Assembly: GCF_000571935.1 (NCBI RefSeq)
Contig: NZ_ATAX01000028.1
Coordinates: forward strand, 315,001-379,000
Source of the DNA: Ruminococcus flavefaciens 007c
GTDB taxonomy: Bacteria; Bacillota; Clostridia; Oscillospirales; Ruminococcaceae
Direction of reading: 5' to 3'
DNA: 64,000 bases
Positions within the stretch are counted from its first letter, which is position 1, and every line of letters begins with the position of its first letter. Made by a program: the position numbers and the translations under genes. Shown here in pieces: positions 46,009 through 55,781 of this stretch. The notes beneath the pieces were generated by a model that worked only from the letters and a program-made list of their open reading frames with translations, had not been told where the DNA came from and did not search any database.

Positions 46009-46042
46009 AAAGCTGCCGGTACTTAATCGTACCGACAGCTTT
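46009..46042 (-). terminator. Terminator of the pilus operon
   Basis: A 14-bp stem (46009-46022 / 46029-46042, one mismatch) 65 bp past the last pilus gene, followed on the minus strand by a short T run. Confidence 0.7.
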
Positions 46043-46106
46043 CATCATATCCCTCCTGATTCCCCTTATTAAGAAGAACACCGCAGCCAGTTGCTGCAAA
46101 GGTCAT

Positions 46107-47153
46107 TTATTCATTTTTTCTTCCTGGTCTGAAAAAAAAACTTATTGCTATAAGAAGCAGTCCTCCTATCACCATGGGTAGAACAGGCCACCACAACTGA
46201 CCTGTCTGAGGCAGGCCTGTTGTTGTAACAGGCGGAGCTGACGTTGTGGGCGGGACTGTGGTTTTTGTTTTTTCCTCACTTGTAGTGACTGCCGTCGTCA
46301 TTGTTGTCGTTGTTATATTGGGCGTCACAGTCGTTGTCCTATCGCCCTCGTCCCAGTCCGTCACGGTTTTGTGGCGGTTTCTTACCAGAAACTGTGTATC
46401 GTTATGCTCTATCCTTACCTCATAGTCCACAGGAACTGCCCTTTCGGCAACTCTCCACTGCGCTCCCGTATCACTCTCTACCCAGCGGTATTTCCATTCG
46501 TTTTCTTCATTCAGGATAACTGTGTCGTACAGCTCCTCATTCCTGAAAATATCGACTGTGACGTAAGTCGGACGCGCTTCATACAGATCGTCGTTGTCCA
46601 GCCATACCTTTTTCACGGTATACGAAACGACTCTGTCACTGAGCGTTACCCTTATTATCTTAGGATAAGCGTCAAATGTGAAGCTATCCTTGTCGCTTCT
46701 GACCTCCATGAGGAGAGGCGACGGCTCATAGTAATATGGAGCTATATCCACAGGATAGCCTATGGCAAGATACAGTCCGTCAGATAAGCCTCCGAAGCTT
46801 ATTTTTCCGCTGCTGTCTGTAAGCCCCTCAGCTATGGGAGCCAGCATCTTCTTTATCGCGTAGCTCTCAACAGTTTGAGCGGCACGGCTGATATTCTCTG
46901 CGGACATATCCGACATATCAGCCTGACAGCCTGCAAAATCGCCTGTGAATATGAACCCGCTGCCGTTTCTTTCGCCTGTACGGAAGAGCTTCCAACGCAT
47001 ACCTGCTATGATGACTTCATCCTTGCTGCATTCAAGAGTGATAGTCTTGCCGCTGTCTGCACTTATCCGCACCGGAACAAACGCAGCCATTACCAGCAGC
47101 ACACATATAAAGCGGATAAGCAGCTTCTGTGCTCTTTTGATTATATACGGCAT
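46107..47153 (-). CDS. LPXTG minor pilin (Cna-B domain)
   Basis: A 348-residue surface protein with a signal peptide (about 10-32). A Cna-B-type domain of about 85 residues (VKKVWLDNDDLYEARPTYVT) sits at about 185-265, followed by a Thr-rich wall spacer (about 270-312) and LPQTG at 314-318. A hydrophobic helix and RPGRKNE tail end the chain. Such proteins are pilus base or anchor subunits linked by sortase. It lies 18 bp after the class C sortase gene, last in the operon. Confidence 0.85.
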   Translation of the reverse strand: MPYIIKRAQKLLIRFICVLLVMAAFVPVRISADSGKTITLECSKDEVIIAGMRWKLFRTGERNGSGFIFTGDFAGCQADMSDMSAENISRAAQTVESYAIKKMLAPIAEGLTDSSGKISFGGLSDGLYLAIGYPVDIAPYYYEPSPLLMEVRSDKDSFTFDAYPKIIRVTLSDRVVSYTVKKVWLDNDDLYEARPTYVTVDIFRNEELYDTVILNEENEWKYRWVESDTGAQWRVAERAVPVDYEVRIEHNDTQFLVRNRHKTVTDWDEGDRTTTVTPNITTTTMTTAVTTSEEKTKTTVPPTTSAPPVTTTGLPQTGQLWWPVLPMVIGGLLLIAISFFFRPGRKNE

Positions 47154-47171
47154 TTTATCACTCCTTTCGCT

Positions 47172-48041
47172 TTATTTTTCATCATCATCGGATACGGTTC
47201 TTTCAGGCTCTGTGGGAGTTTTGCGTGTGCTCCTGCTGTTTCTGCCGCCGAACATAAGCATTATTAACAGAACCAGAAGTATCGGCGCCGCGATGACCGG
47301 CGCAACTATTATCGGCGAGACGATTATACCATCGTTTGCCACATAAATTTTCATTTCCTCCTCGGTTTCTATCCTCGTTCCCCTCACAAGAAGCCTGTGG
47401 GAATTGATACCGTAGGGAGTACAGGTGAAGAGTGTACAATAGTCCTTGTTCGGATCTATTGCAAGATCATCCACCTCATAGGGCTTTACTACTCTGATCT
47501 GGTCCACCTGATATGTCAGAACTTCGTTCAGGACCGTGATGCAGAACACATCTCCCAGCTCCATTTTATCCAGATCTGTAAAAAGTCTTGCACTCGGAAG
47601 TCCTCTGTGTCCCGACAGCACCGAATGGGTACCAGCACCTCCGACAGGGAGGCTGGTCCCGGGAAGATGGCCCGCTGCTATCTGAAGAACGTCATCATTG
47701 ACGCTGTGATAGATAGGCAGCTCTACCTTGATCTTCTCAATGGTCACGTAACCCATTATACCTGTGCCTGTTATATCGAGTGTTTCATTATAGCCCGCTA
47801 CGAGTTCGGGATGAAACAGGACTCCCTCTATGGAAGCTATTCTTTTATTGTATTCCTCAGCCTTTCTGAAAACTGCTTTCTGCTGCTCGTCATCCATTGA
47901 ATCAGCGATCTTGTTATAGGATTGTATCGCCCTTGACTGATGCAGGGCGTTTATATGTTCGCTGACAGTGGGATACAGCAGCAGGAACAGTCCGATCAGG
48001 AATGCGGCGAAGGGCAGCGATCTTAAAATAAAACGCTTCAT
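47172..48041 (-). CDS. Class C (pilin) sortase
   Basis: A 289-residue transpeptidase that joins pilins. ATG 48041 with GGGAG upstream is chosen because the in-frame ATG at 48095 lies inside a 13-bp hairpin. N-terminal and C-terminal membrane helices flank the catalytic domain, as in pilin sortases. HRGLPSARLFTDL carries the His, and TLFTCTPYGINSHRLLVRG the catalytic Cys and Arg. It sits between the two LPXTG pilin genes that are its probable substrates. Confidence 0.92.
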   Translation of the reverse strand: MKRFILRSLPFAAFLIGLFLLLYPTVSEHINALHQSRAIQSYNKIADSMDDEQQKAVFRKAEEYNKRIASIEGVLFHPELVAGYNETLDITGTGIMGYVTIEKIKVELPIYHSVNDDVLQIAAGHLPGTSLPVGGAGTHSVLSGHRGLPSARLFTDLDKMELGDVFCITVLNEVLTYQVDQIRVVKPYEVDDLAIDPNKDYCTLFTCTPYGINSHRLLVRGTRIETEEEMKIYVANDGIIVSPIIVAPVIAAPILLVLLIMLMFGGRNSRSTRKTPTEPERTVSDDDEK

Positions 48042-48070
48042 TGACAGCTCCCTAAGATATTGATAAGACT

Positions 48071-48100
48071 GTGCAGCGGAGGAGAACTCCTCCACTGCAC
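48071..48100 (-). other. Hairpin between major pilin and sortase genes
   Basis: A 13-bp stem (48071-48083 / 48088-48100, one G-U) with a GAAC loop (on the plus strand) and a poor T tract. It may lower readthrough so that pilin is made in excess over sortase, or protect the pilin mRNA 3' end. Confidence 0.6.
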
Positions 48101-48140
48101 GTTATGATTCGGTTGATATCTGATTAGTCAGTATATACCT

Positions 48141-49961
48141 TTAGTTTTCCTTTGTATTCATTCTCTTCTTGGTGATAAGGAGAACGCCTGAACCTACTAC
48201 CAGCAGGCTTCCGAAGATGTAGAACAGCTTTGTACCGATACCACCGGTTGAAGGAAGTGTAGCACCGTATCTGTTTTCAACTTCAACAAGATATGTATTA
48301 TCTGTTGTATCAAAGTTCTTTCCGCCTGAGTATGTCCAGTTAGGACCGCCCTCCAATGAAGGAGCAGCAGAATTACTTATTGTAATTGTTATAGGTGTAC
48401 CAGCATTATATCCATTAGGTGCCTGTGTCTCAGTGAGAGTATACTCACCGGCCTTAAGTCCTGTGAATGTGATATAACCGTTGCTGTCAACTAATGCCTC
48501 AACAGCTAATGGCGAACCTGTAGCTTTTTCGGTATATGTGTCTTCTGCTTCGGTCTTCTTGAACTTCTTGCCTGATGCAGCAGTATCATAAAGATCTGCA
48601 TTTGTGGCTGTAGGTTCAGTTGTAGTATACGAACCGTCCTTTAACAGGTAATAATCTCCGTTTGTGTCTTCTACAAATTTATAACCGGATGTAACCTTTA
48701 CCTCATTAAGAGAATTGCATTCAAGCTTGAACTTAGCACCTGTCAGTTTATTTCCATCCTGATCTACCTTCTTGATCTTGATAGCTGTTGTAAAGGTTTT
48801 TACTGTATCCCAAGGTGTTTCACCTGTAGGAGCACCTGAACCGGGCTCATCAGGGTGACCTTCGTCCTTGCCGTTTCCGGTTGTATTAGGATCGTTTGAA
48901 TAAGTAAGCTTAGCAGTATTGGGGTTACCTTGGTTTGTTATTACAGCATTGCTGTTAACAGTAGCTGTATAAGTTATAGTGATATCATCACCGGCTTTAT
49001 AATCATCGAATACATCAATTGCATTTTCAAATACAACCTTAATAGCTGTTCCTGTTGATTCGTTATAAGTAGGCGGATCAACATAGTAATCACCGTTATA
49101 CGGATTTGTATATGTAGTATCAGGATCCTTTGTCAAAGTAACCGCATCACCTGTCTGAGGTTTAATCGTGACAGCAATATCTCCATTATATGTTAAGCCT
49201 GGTGAAAGTGTATCATCCACAACGAAGAAATACTTGTCATAACCGGTAATATCGGGCACTTTAGTCTTGATGACATAAGTAACAACATCACCGATAGCAG
49301 CAGTATTGGCATCAACTTCCGAAGAGTTCTCAACTATCTTCTTTTCAAGAGTAGGAAGTGAATGCTTTGCGTTGATCTCGGTATCTCCTGTCAGCTTAAG
49401 GATATCAGCACTCTTTACTCTTACTCCTGTTGTGGCGTCACCTGTTGCAAGAGGAGCGGGTGTCTCATCAAGAATGAGGTACCAGCCTGTATCCAGACCA
49501 GTAGCAGAGAATGTATCTGCTGTTGCATCTGTATTTCCCTGATCCAGATCTGTAGCTGTTCCGGTCTTGCAAGAAGCTATTATCTTTGCAAGTTTCTCGA
49601 TCTGTTTAGGATAATCATCAGAAGTTTTATCAATTTCTGACAATACCTTTGCAACGGCATCTACAGAGTTTGCAACTGTACCTGATATACCTATTGCTGC
49701 CTGATTATCAGCATTATTTAAAGCTGTAACAAGAGCATCTGAGTTTATATTAGCGCCCCATGACAGATTCTTGAGTTCGCCGTTATCTAATGTACCCTTA
49801 ATGATCTGATATGCATTGTAATCATGGGCCTGCTTATCAGAATCAGTAATAGAAAGGTCAGCCGCAACTGCTTCAAGAGCAGTTAATCCTGTAGCTGCCA
49901 AAGGTGTAGCAGCCAGTAATGCTGCTGTTAATATCGCTAATGAACGTTTATAGTTTTTCAT
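48141..49961 (-). CDS. Major pilin backbone subunit (LPXTG)
   Basis: A 606-residue protein. ATG 49961 follows GGAGG; the frame's upstream ATG has no such site. It has a signal peptide to about residue 33. Isopeptide-domain pilin regions include AIGDVVTYVIKTKVPDITGY and a SpaA/Cna-B domain near residue 415 (TTAIKIKKVDQDGNKLTGAK). EYTLTETQAPNGYNAGTP is the E-box-like segment. LPSTG is at 569-573, followed by a hydrophobic helix and KKRMNTKEN. Sortase should polymerise it through LPSTG. It is the fourth gene of the minus pilus operon. Confidence 0.9.
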   Translation of the reverse strand: MKNYKRSLAILTAALLAATPLAATGLTALEAVAADLSITDSDKQAHDYNAYQIIKGTLDNGELKNLSWGANINSDALVTALNNADNQAAIGISGTVANSVDAVAKVLSEIDKTSDDYPKQIEKLAKIIASCKTGTATDLDQGNTDATADTFSATGLDTGWYLILDETPAPLATGDATTGVRVKSADILKLTGDTEINAKHSLPTLEKKIVENSSEVDANTAAIGDVVTYVIKTKVPDITGYDKYFFVVDDTLSPGLTYNGDIAVTIKPQTGDAVTLTKDPDTTYTNPYNGDYYVDPPTYNESTGTAIKVVFENAIDVFDDYKAGDDITITYTATVNSNAVITNQGNPNTAKLTYSNDPNTTGNGKDEGHPDEPGSGAPTGETPWDTVKTFTTAIKIKKVDQDGNKLTGAKFKLECNSLNEVKVTSGYKFVEDTNGDYYLLKDGSYTTTEPTATNADLYDTAASGKKFKKTEAEDTYTEKATGSPLAVEALVDSNGYITFTGLKAGEYTLTETQAPNGYNAGTPITITISNSAAPSLEGGPNWTYSGGKNFDTTDNTYLVEVENRYGATLPSTGGIGTKLFYIFGSLLVVGSGVLLITKKRMNTKEN

Positions 49962-50014
49962 AAGATTTCCTCCATTTTTCATATTATATTTATTTATTGT
50001 ACGGATGCGAATGT

Positions 50015-53000
50015 TCATTTCAGGAAGCCATTTCGATCACGCCTCCTTCTACGCCTGTATGCGGTGCATCCGCTCAATATACCGATTGTTGTCAGCACTG
50101 TTCCGAGTATATATATACCCGTCGTGCCTCGTCCTCCCGTTGCGGGGAGCTTGTACCAGATGTACTTGTTCTTTACAAGTATCGGTGAGTCTTCTGTATT
50201 CGTCGCAACGAACTGTCTGTCGTAGGATATGATGTAGTCATCATGTGTACTTTCAACGGTCTTTTCTTCGCCGTTCAGTACGACGTCGGTTTCTACGTCA
50301 TCATCTCCTATCTTAACTTCCTCAACCCAGTATCTGTAAAGATAGCCGCTCTGCTCGCCGAGATCAGCTTTACCCCAATGATAACCCATCATCTTTCCGG
50401 TTCCGTCGTCATAAAGCGTACCCTGAGTAGGAAGTGTGATCTCTTTTGAGAAAGCGCTATCAAGAGTATACTGACCGTCCAGATGAAGCGGATTGGTTAC
50501 AGAGTTTTCGTCCAGATCCAGATCGTAGTTGCTGTAATCTGAGTAATATTTGCCGCTGATTATTTCATAACCGTCCTTATTGCCAGAAACAGGTGTCGTT
50601 GTTTCTGTTACATCATAGATTCTCAGGTATCTTAATCTGTACGGCTTTGTATCATTATTAGTTTCAAAATAAATTCTTGCATTACTCATATTAGCACCAG
50701 CAGGTATATCAACCACTTGAGATGCATCATAATGCTTGAAGTGATCACCTGAAGTATCTGGAATATTAGTATTGCAAACCCAGGTATACTGGTCTCCATT
50801 ATTTTGATAGTATAGCGTTAAGTGTGCATTTCCTGCACCATTCTGTCCATCATGATGCTGATATCCAACTTCAAATCTATAACTATGCCCCGCCTGAAGA
50901 ATCGAACTAACACTTCTTTGGATACCTGCATTATTGCTTTGACGTTCAGAAAGTAAAAGGCTTCCGTCTGCTACACTCAAATTAAGAGTATTATTTTTGC
51001 TCCAACCGTCAGGGAGAGTTGTACTGTTGAAAGTGACATTGGTTATTTCCGTATTACTTGCCACTGACGCGCCGCTTACAATAACTCTTCCTGTATCCTC
51101 TTCCACTTCAACTTGGGTATTTCCTTCGATAGCAGTAAACTCATCCATATAGAATTGAGAAATCAGAGGAGCCTCATATTGTCCATGTTCGTTGTTTTGA
51201 TCAGGATTTGCTGTTTCAACAATAATGAACATATTGTACGGATCGATAGATTCAGGAAGTGTTATAGTTCCCGTAAGCTGAGTCCATTGTCCCTTCTGTA
51301 CTGTTTTACTTGATATACCACGATAACTTCCGTTATTCTCCTTATTCAATCCGTCATTAAAAGTAAAATTAAACTGAATCGAATCCGGAGCATTAGTGTT
51401 ATTGGTATCATCATAATAAACGTAAGTACTGAAAGTATATGTCTTGTTCATTTTGAATTTTGCAGGATCAAGCTTCAGTGTTGCACCGTTGAAGGACTTT
51501 GTTCTGTCGTATACACGAAGAGCGTCGCCCTTTGCATATGCATTGTATCCGCTTGGTTCTACCTTGGCGTTTGTTCCCTTTGAAGCATCATTCTGCACGC
51601 TCCAGCCATTCGTTCCTCTTGTGAATGAATGGTGCAGAAGCAGCAGGCTGTCCTCTGCGTTATCCGAAGTTACTTTGAAGGTCACTTCATTTGCAGGTTC
51701 AGTATCACCTGCTTCCTCCTTTGCCGCCAGATTCTGTACAACAAGAATGTACTCGTCCTCTTCAAACTTAACGTAAAGAGTCTCATTAGCCTTATTGTTA
51801 TTCTGGTAGCAGCTGTCGGTGTGCTCGTGATCGGGCTCTGTATTAGTACAGGTAAGTATTTTAAGAGGCACTTCCGCATTGTTGTTCTTGTAGCAGCTGT
51901 CAATATGCTCGTGATCGGGATCCGTATTGGTACAGGTAAGTACTTTAATACGTTTGCTCGGATAATCAGGATCACCCTTGTACAATTCCACGCCTTCGGG
52001 AAGATCATAGAAAATCTCCGCACTTCCGTTGGCATAAAGATTTGTGTAAGTTTTGCTTACTATGGGGTTTCCGCCCTCATCGACAATATTGACCCTGAGA
52101 TCGGTTGGCTGACTTGGTAAATATCCAACTTTTTCACGCTTGAGGATGAGCTTTACCGCAGGCTGTCCGTCTGGCGGAGTATTTCCCCATTCCTTTTTAA
52201 CGTAAATATCGGTATTGGCTATATCGATATTTGTGATCTCATAGACCCTTCTGCCATTTTCGTCAACAGACTCTTTATACGAAGCCTTGAAGCCTTCAGG
52301 AGCATTGACTTCCTCTATCCTGTAGGAATATACATGATTTCCGTAACGAGTAAGCAGACCTGTTATCTCCTCACCGCTTTCGTTTTCAAGTATAAAGGTT
52401 CTTCTCTTCTTCTCGACCTCTTGGTTTGTATCCGGATCTGTTGTTTTATACTTCAGAGCGATCTGTTTGACTTCACCCGTAGCAGAATCGGTACGCATTA
52501 TTTTGTACTTCATCTTAAAGCCGTTAGGTTTGGTTCCTCCAGACCAGTTCTTCTTGATAAAAAGCTTGGTCTGATCGTCCTCAATAACTCTGTTAGTGAA
52601 TATGTATGAATTGTTTGTGCTGAGCGCAACCGGATCCTCGTTTGAGCTGATATCCGCATCGCCTCCGCCCGGATTAAGTTCTGTCGGAGTTCCACCGTTG
52701 ACCGATACCTGATCAAAGATATTCGGATCAACACCGATCTCTGTGATCTTGAACTGTCTGTGCTGCTCAAGATCTTCGAATGTCATTCTTTCTCCGTCCT
52801 TAATAGTGAAGTAACCATGATCTGTATTTGGAAGATCAGGCTGTATCCACTCATTGTCCTTCCATTCCCATACCTGGAATCCGTATTCCATATCATCGAT
52901 CAAAGGATCCTTTACCAGGTGCTTCTGATAATCAACATTCTTTTTAATTGTCAGAGGCTTCAATGTTGGAAGGTTCATATCCATTGCAAGGTTTGAATAA

Positions 53001-54778
53001 CAACCGCCTCGCTCAAGATAGAACATCTTGATCTCATGAGTTGGCTTTTTACCATCTACAAGTGCGTCCCAGTCATCGCCAAGGTACTGAGTTAACGGTG
53101 TAACGATCCACTTGTTTCCCGAACCAGTGGTATCAGAACCGATGGGCATTGGAAGTTTATTAAAATCAGCCTCGCTGTTAATGCCATTGCCCTCAGTAGA
53201 AATAAGATCTGACATTACATCACTTATGCTTCTGCCGAGCTCGTTATCCTGAGTCCAAGCGAGACCGTTTGTGAAATCGATCATACCGCCCGCAGGCTCA
53301 TGAATACCGCCAAGATCGAGAACCAGTTTTCCGTCAACAAATACCCACATATCGTCATCGCCGCTGTACTTGAAAGATACAGGGTCTCCGTTCACCAGAT
53401 TTTCAGGTGAAGGATTAACGAACTTTGCCTCCATAGTCATACCGAAGTGATGATTATAGCCGTTTCCGTTATAGTTAGGATCACGTCTTGTAGGATCATA
53501 TTCATCAAACGGGAAGAAACCAATCTTGAATTCCGGCTTGTTGTCGTCGTATTCAGTAGGTTCTCCATTTTCATCAAGATGATGATAATCGGTATCTGTG
53601 TCTTTATGATGGTCTGGGTTTATTACAGGATATGTTTTGTCATATATGATAAAATCGCCTGAATCCTTATCATAATAAGCATAATTATCATCACTGTTGA
53701 AGAAAAGATGATCATTTTCCGTATTTCTCTGCAGCAGATGATTTACATCCTCATAAACTGTCTTATACTCACTTTGATCTACTGGCTGACCGTTAACTGT
53801 TACATCTGTAGTCGGAGCAAAAAGATAAGCCAACGAATTGCCAGTGGCATTATTCATAACCGGATATCCGTCTTCCCCAAGTTCAGTCTTTACGATACCT
53901 GAAATAGATCTGTTTCCTGAATAATGAGGAGTAGAATTGTAGTCACCCGAATAACTGTTTTTATCGGGATTGTACTTATGAACATTACCGTCCATATAAT
54001 TATAGAAAACATAATCAGTAGATGGTTGAATGTTCGCCGGTATAGGTGTACCGTAAGCAAAGAACATGATATCATCAACAGGATTTCTGCCAGTGTTGAT
54101 ACCTGAAGTTGCAATGTTGTTATGCTCATACGGCACTCTAACCACAGAACCACCCTGTCCCCAATCCTCTGCGAAGCCATAATTGTTAGTCTGTGACTCC
54201 AGATTTGAATCGCCGTAATCAAATAGTGTGAATTTGATGCCCTCTGCAATATTATCGATCGTCGTCTTAAAACCAGGATTGATATACGGAGCATTCTGTA
54301 CATTCTCAGATGCCAGCAGCTCAATCTCGTTACCGAGTGTGAGATCAGGCAGGTCAGCAACAAGGAACTCCTCATCAGTCTCTTCACCACTGTCTCCGTA
54401 TGAACCGCTAAGAGCAAAAAGCTCATCGTCCGTTTCTTCGTCAATGAGCTCATCATCTATGCCATAGCAGGACATATCGTGGATATGCTCGTTATATCCG
54501 CAGATAAGCCGCCTTTCATAGCATTCAGCAGTATGGGTATGCTCCTCATTTTCCTCCAGTCCGCATATCAGGACATCCTGATAGCAGGCATCGGTATGAG
54601 TATGCTCCTTCAGGCCGCACTGAGCGTCATTGACCATTGTAATACCTGTATCACGAAGCTCCCAGAGGACGCCTGTTGATACAAATAATGAAAGGACAAG
54701 CAGCAGCGATATCATACGCCGTCGCTTGAGACTGTTTTTATGGATCAATTCATAAAAACCGTCGATATAGTTTTTCAT
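50015..54778 (-). CDS. Giant LPXTG pilus adhesin with fibro-slime, Cna-B and CBM-like domains
   Basis: A 1587-residue protein, probably the pilus tip. A signal helix spans 22-41. Three C-x(4-7)-H-x-H-x3-CY units lie at 54-105 and two more at 949-991. A PA14/fibro-slime-like domain (about 300-610) contains SGDDDMWVFVDGKLVLDLGG. Three Cna-B-type domains occupy about 610-945 (for example TKLFIKKNWSGGTKPNGFKM and TDIYVKKEWGNTPPDGQPAV). Two jelly-roll carbohydrate-binding-module-like domains follow at about 1045-1220 (ALRVYDRTKSFNGATLKL, KTYTFSTYVYYDD, GQWTQLTGTITLP) and 1245-1392 (LQAGHSYRFEVGYQHHDG). The sorting signal LPATG is at 1544-1548. The first CBM-like domain resembles CBM22/CBM4_9, suggesting adhesion to xylan or another glycan. 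Ligand specificity is inferred. Confidence 0.85.
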   Translation of the reverse strand: MKNYIDGFYELIHKNSLKRRRMISLLLVLSLFVSTGVLWELRDTGITMVNDAQCGLKEHTHTDACYQDVLICGLEENEEHTHTAECYERRLICGYNEHIHDMSCYGIDDELIDEETDDELFALSGSYGDSGEETDEEFLVADLPDLTLGNEIELLASENVQNAPYINPGFKTTIDNIAEGIKFTLFDYGDSNLESQTNNYGFAEDWGQGGSVVRVPYEHNNIATSGINTGRNPVDDIMFFAYGTPIPANIQPSTDYVFYNYMDGNVHKYNPDKNSYSGDYNSTPHYSGNRSISGIVKTELGEDGYPVMNNATGNSLAYLFAPTTDVTVNGQPVDQSEYKTVYEDVNHLLQRNTENDHLFFNSDDNYAYYDKDSGDFIIYDKTYPVINPDHHKDTDTDYHHLDENGEPTEYDDNKPEFKIGFFPFDEYDPTRRDPNYNGNGYNHHFGMTMEAKFVNPSPENLVNGDPVSFKYSGDDDMWVFVDGKLVLDLGGIHEPAGGMIDFTNGLAWTQDNELGRSISDVMSDLISTEGNGINSEADFNKLPMPIGSDTTGSGNKWIVTPLTQYLGDDWDALVDGKKPTHEIKMFYLERGGCYSNLAMDMNLPTLKPLTIKKNVDYQKHLVKDPLIDDMEYGFQVWEWKDNEWIQPDLPNTDHGYFTIKDGERMTFEDLEQHRQFKITEIGVDPNIFDQVSVNGGTPTELNPGGGDADISSNEDPVALSTNNSYIFTNRVIEDDQTKLFIKKNWSGGTKPNGFKMKYKIMRTDSATGEVKQIALKYKTTDPDTNQEVEKKRRTFILENESGEEITGLLTRYGNHVYSYRIEEVNAPEGFKASYKESVDENGRRVYEITNIDIANTDIYVKKEWGNTPPDGQPAVKLILKREKVGYLPSQPTDLRVNIVDEGGNPIVSKTYTNLYANGSAEIFYDLPEGVELYKGDPDYPSKRIKVLTCTNTDPDHEHIDSCYKNNNAEVPLKILTCTNTEPDHEHTDSCYQNNNKANETLYVKFEEDEYILVVQNLAAKEEAGDTEPANEVTFKVTSDNAEDSLLLLHHSFTRGTNGWSVQNDASKGTNAKVEPSGYNAYAKGDALRVYDRTKSFNGATLKLDPAKFKMNKTYTFSTYVYYDDTNNTNAPDSIQFNFTFNDGLNKENNGSYRGISSKTVQKGQWTQLTGTITLPESIDPYNMFIIVETANPDQNNEHGQYEAPLISQFYMDEFTAIEGNTQVEVEEDTGRVIVSGASVASNTEITNVTFNSTTLPDGWSKNNTLNLSVADGSLLLSERQSNNAGIQRSVSSILQAGHSYRFEVGYQHHDGQNGAGNAHLTLYYQNNGDQYTWVCNTNIPDTSGDHFKHYDASQVVDIPAGANMSNARIYFETNNDTKPYRLRYLRIYDVTETTTPVSGNKDGYEIISGKYYSDYSNYDLDLDENSVTNPLHLDGQYTLDSAFSKEITLPTQGTLYDDGTGKMMGYHWGKADLGEQSGYLYRYWVEEVKIGDDDVETDVVLNGEEKTVESTHDDYIISYDRQFVATNTEDSPILVKNKYIWYKLPATGGRGTTGIYILGTVLTTIGILSGCTAYRRRRRRDRNGFLK

Positions 54779-54804
54779 TCTATATCACCGTCCTCCTTTC
54801 GTGA

Positions 54805-55377
54805 CTATTTCAGAGGCCACACCTTAAAAATGACACGGCCCACGATCTGATCCTTTCCTACGCAGCCGATAGCGTTGCTCCTGCTGTCCACAGACGAGCC
54901 GCGCTGATCGCCAAGTATAAAGATCTTATTATCGGGCACAAGATAAGGAAACTCGATCTCGCAGATACCGAGACTTTTCTCGGCAACATAAGGCTCATCG
55001 AGCTGTTCGTTATTGACAAACACATTGCCCTCTTCGTCTATCCTTATCACATCGCCCGGCAAGCCGACAACACGTTTGAGAAGAGTCTTGTTCTGCCACG
55101 CAAAGCAACACATATCTCCTCTTGACACGTTATCAGACTTTATGAGCACAAGTACGTCCCCATTCTTCAGTGCGGGCTCCATGCTTGTGCCCGACACCTG
55201 TACCACGGGAAAGAATAATGTTGATATCAGGACCGCTGCCGCCGCCACAACTATAAGAATGGATATGGTGCTGAACAGCGTGCTTCTGAACTTTTTCTTG
55301 TATTTTATCTTGCTTAGCTCTGTCTCGACCTGTTCCCTGGAAGGCATCGTGACCGAGCTGTTCTTATTAGCCGCCAT
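54805..55377 (-). CDS. Signal peptidase I
   Basis: A 190-residue membrane protease. The catalytic Ser is in VSGTSMEPALKNGDV, the general-base Lys in LLKRVVGLPGDVIRIDEEG, and the conserved Asp in LGDQRGSSVDSRSN. One membrane helix lies at about 33-58. It is 26 bp upstream of the adhesin gene, a placement typical of pilus loci in which the peptidase is needed for pilin maturation or assembly. It is clearly paralogous to the enzyme at 56467-57051. Confidence 0.9.
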   Translation of the reverse strand: MAANKNSSVTMPSREQVETELSKIKYKKKFRSTLFSTISILIVVAAAAVLISTLFFPVVQVSGTSMEPALKNGDVLVLIKSDNVSRGDMCCFAWQNKTLLKRVVGLPGDVIRIDEEGNVFVNNEQLDEPYVAEKSLGICEIEFPYLVPDNKIFILGDQRGSSVDSRSNAIGCVGKDQIVGRVIFKVWPLK

Positions 55378-55415
55378 AGTTTCTCTTTCTTTCTTTATTA
55401 TGTATAAGCCGCCTG

Positions 55416-55769
55416 TTATTTGCCGCGAGACTTTCTCTTAGCTTCCGACAAGATTTTCTCCGCTTCTTTTCTGGCATTTTCTATGATCTCTGTGGCTCTT
55501 TCCTCGGCTCTTCTTTCAAGCTCCGTATTCGCAGCCTTTACCTGCTCGATATAATCATCGGCAGTTTTCTGAGCCGTTTCAAAAAGCAAATCGAGCCCGA
55601 CAACAGCCTCTGCTATCGAACCCGAATTACTGATCTTAAGATTTTTTGAGTCTAACTGTTCCCGAAGATCTTTGTTTTCTTCAACGAGTTCATCCTGTCG
55701 TTTCTGATATTCATATATAATGGATATAAGATCACTTCTTTTAAGCTTTCTGAATTCCTTGTCAGTCAT
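55416..55769 (-). CDS. Coiled-coil protein, first gene of the pilus operon
   Basis: A 117-residue, highly charged helical protein. ATG 55769 is chosen because GGAGAG lies five bases upstream; an earlier ATG (55781) overlaps that site. Residues 1-40 (MTDKEFRKLKRSDLISIIYE then YQKRQDELVEENKDLREQLD) closely match the protein at 56288-56464. The C-terminal half is a DivIVA/ATP-synthase-b-like coil (ERATEIIENARKEAEKILSE). It may localise the pilus assembly machinery at the membrane, but this is inferred from coil type and gene order. Confidence 0.8.
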   Translation of the reverse strand: MTDKEFRKLKRSDLISIIYEYQKRQDELVEENKDLREQLDSKNLKISNSGSIAEAVVGLDLLFETAQKTADDYIEQVKAANTELERRAEERATEIIENARKEAEKILSEAKRKSRGK

Positions 55770-55781
55770 TTTTCTCTCCAT

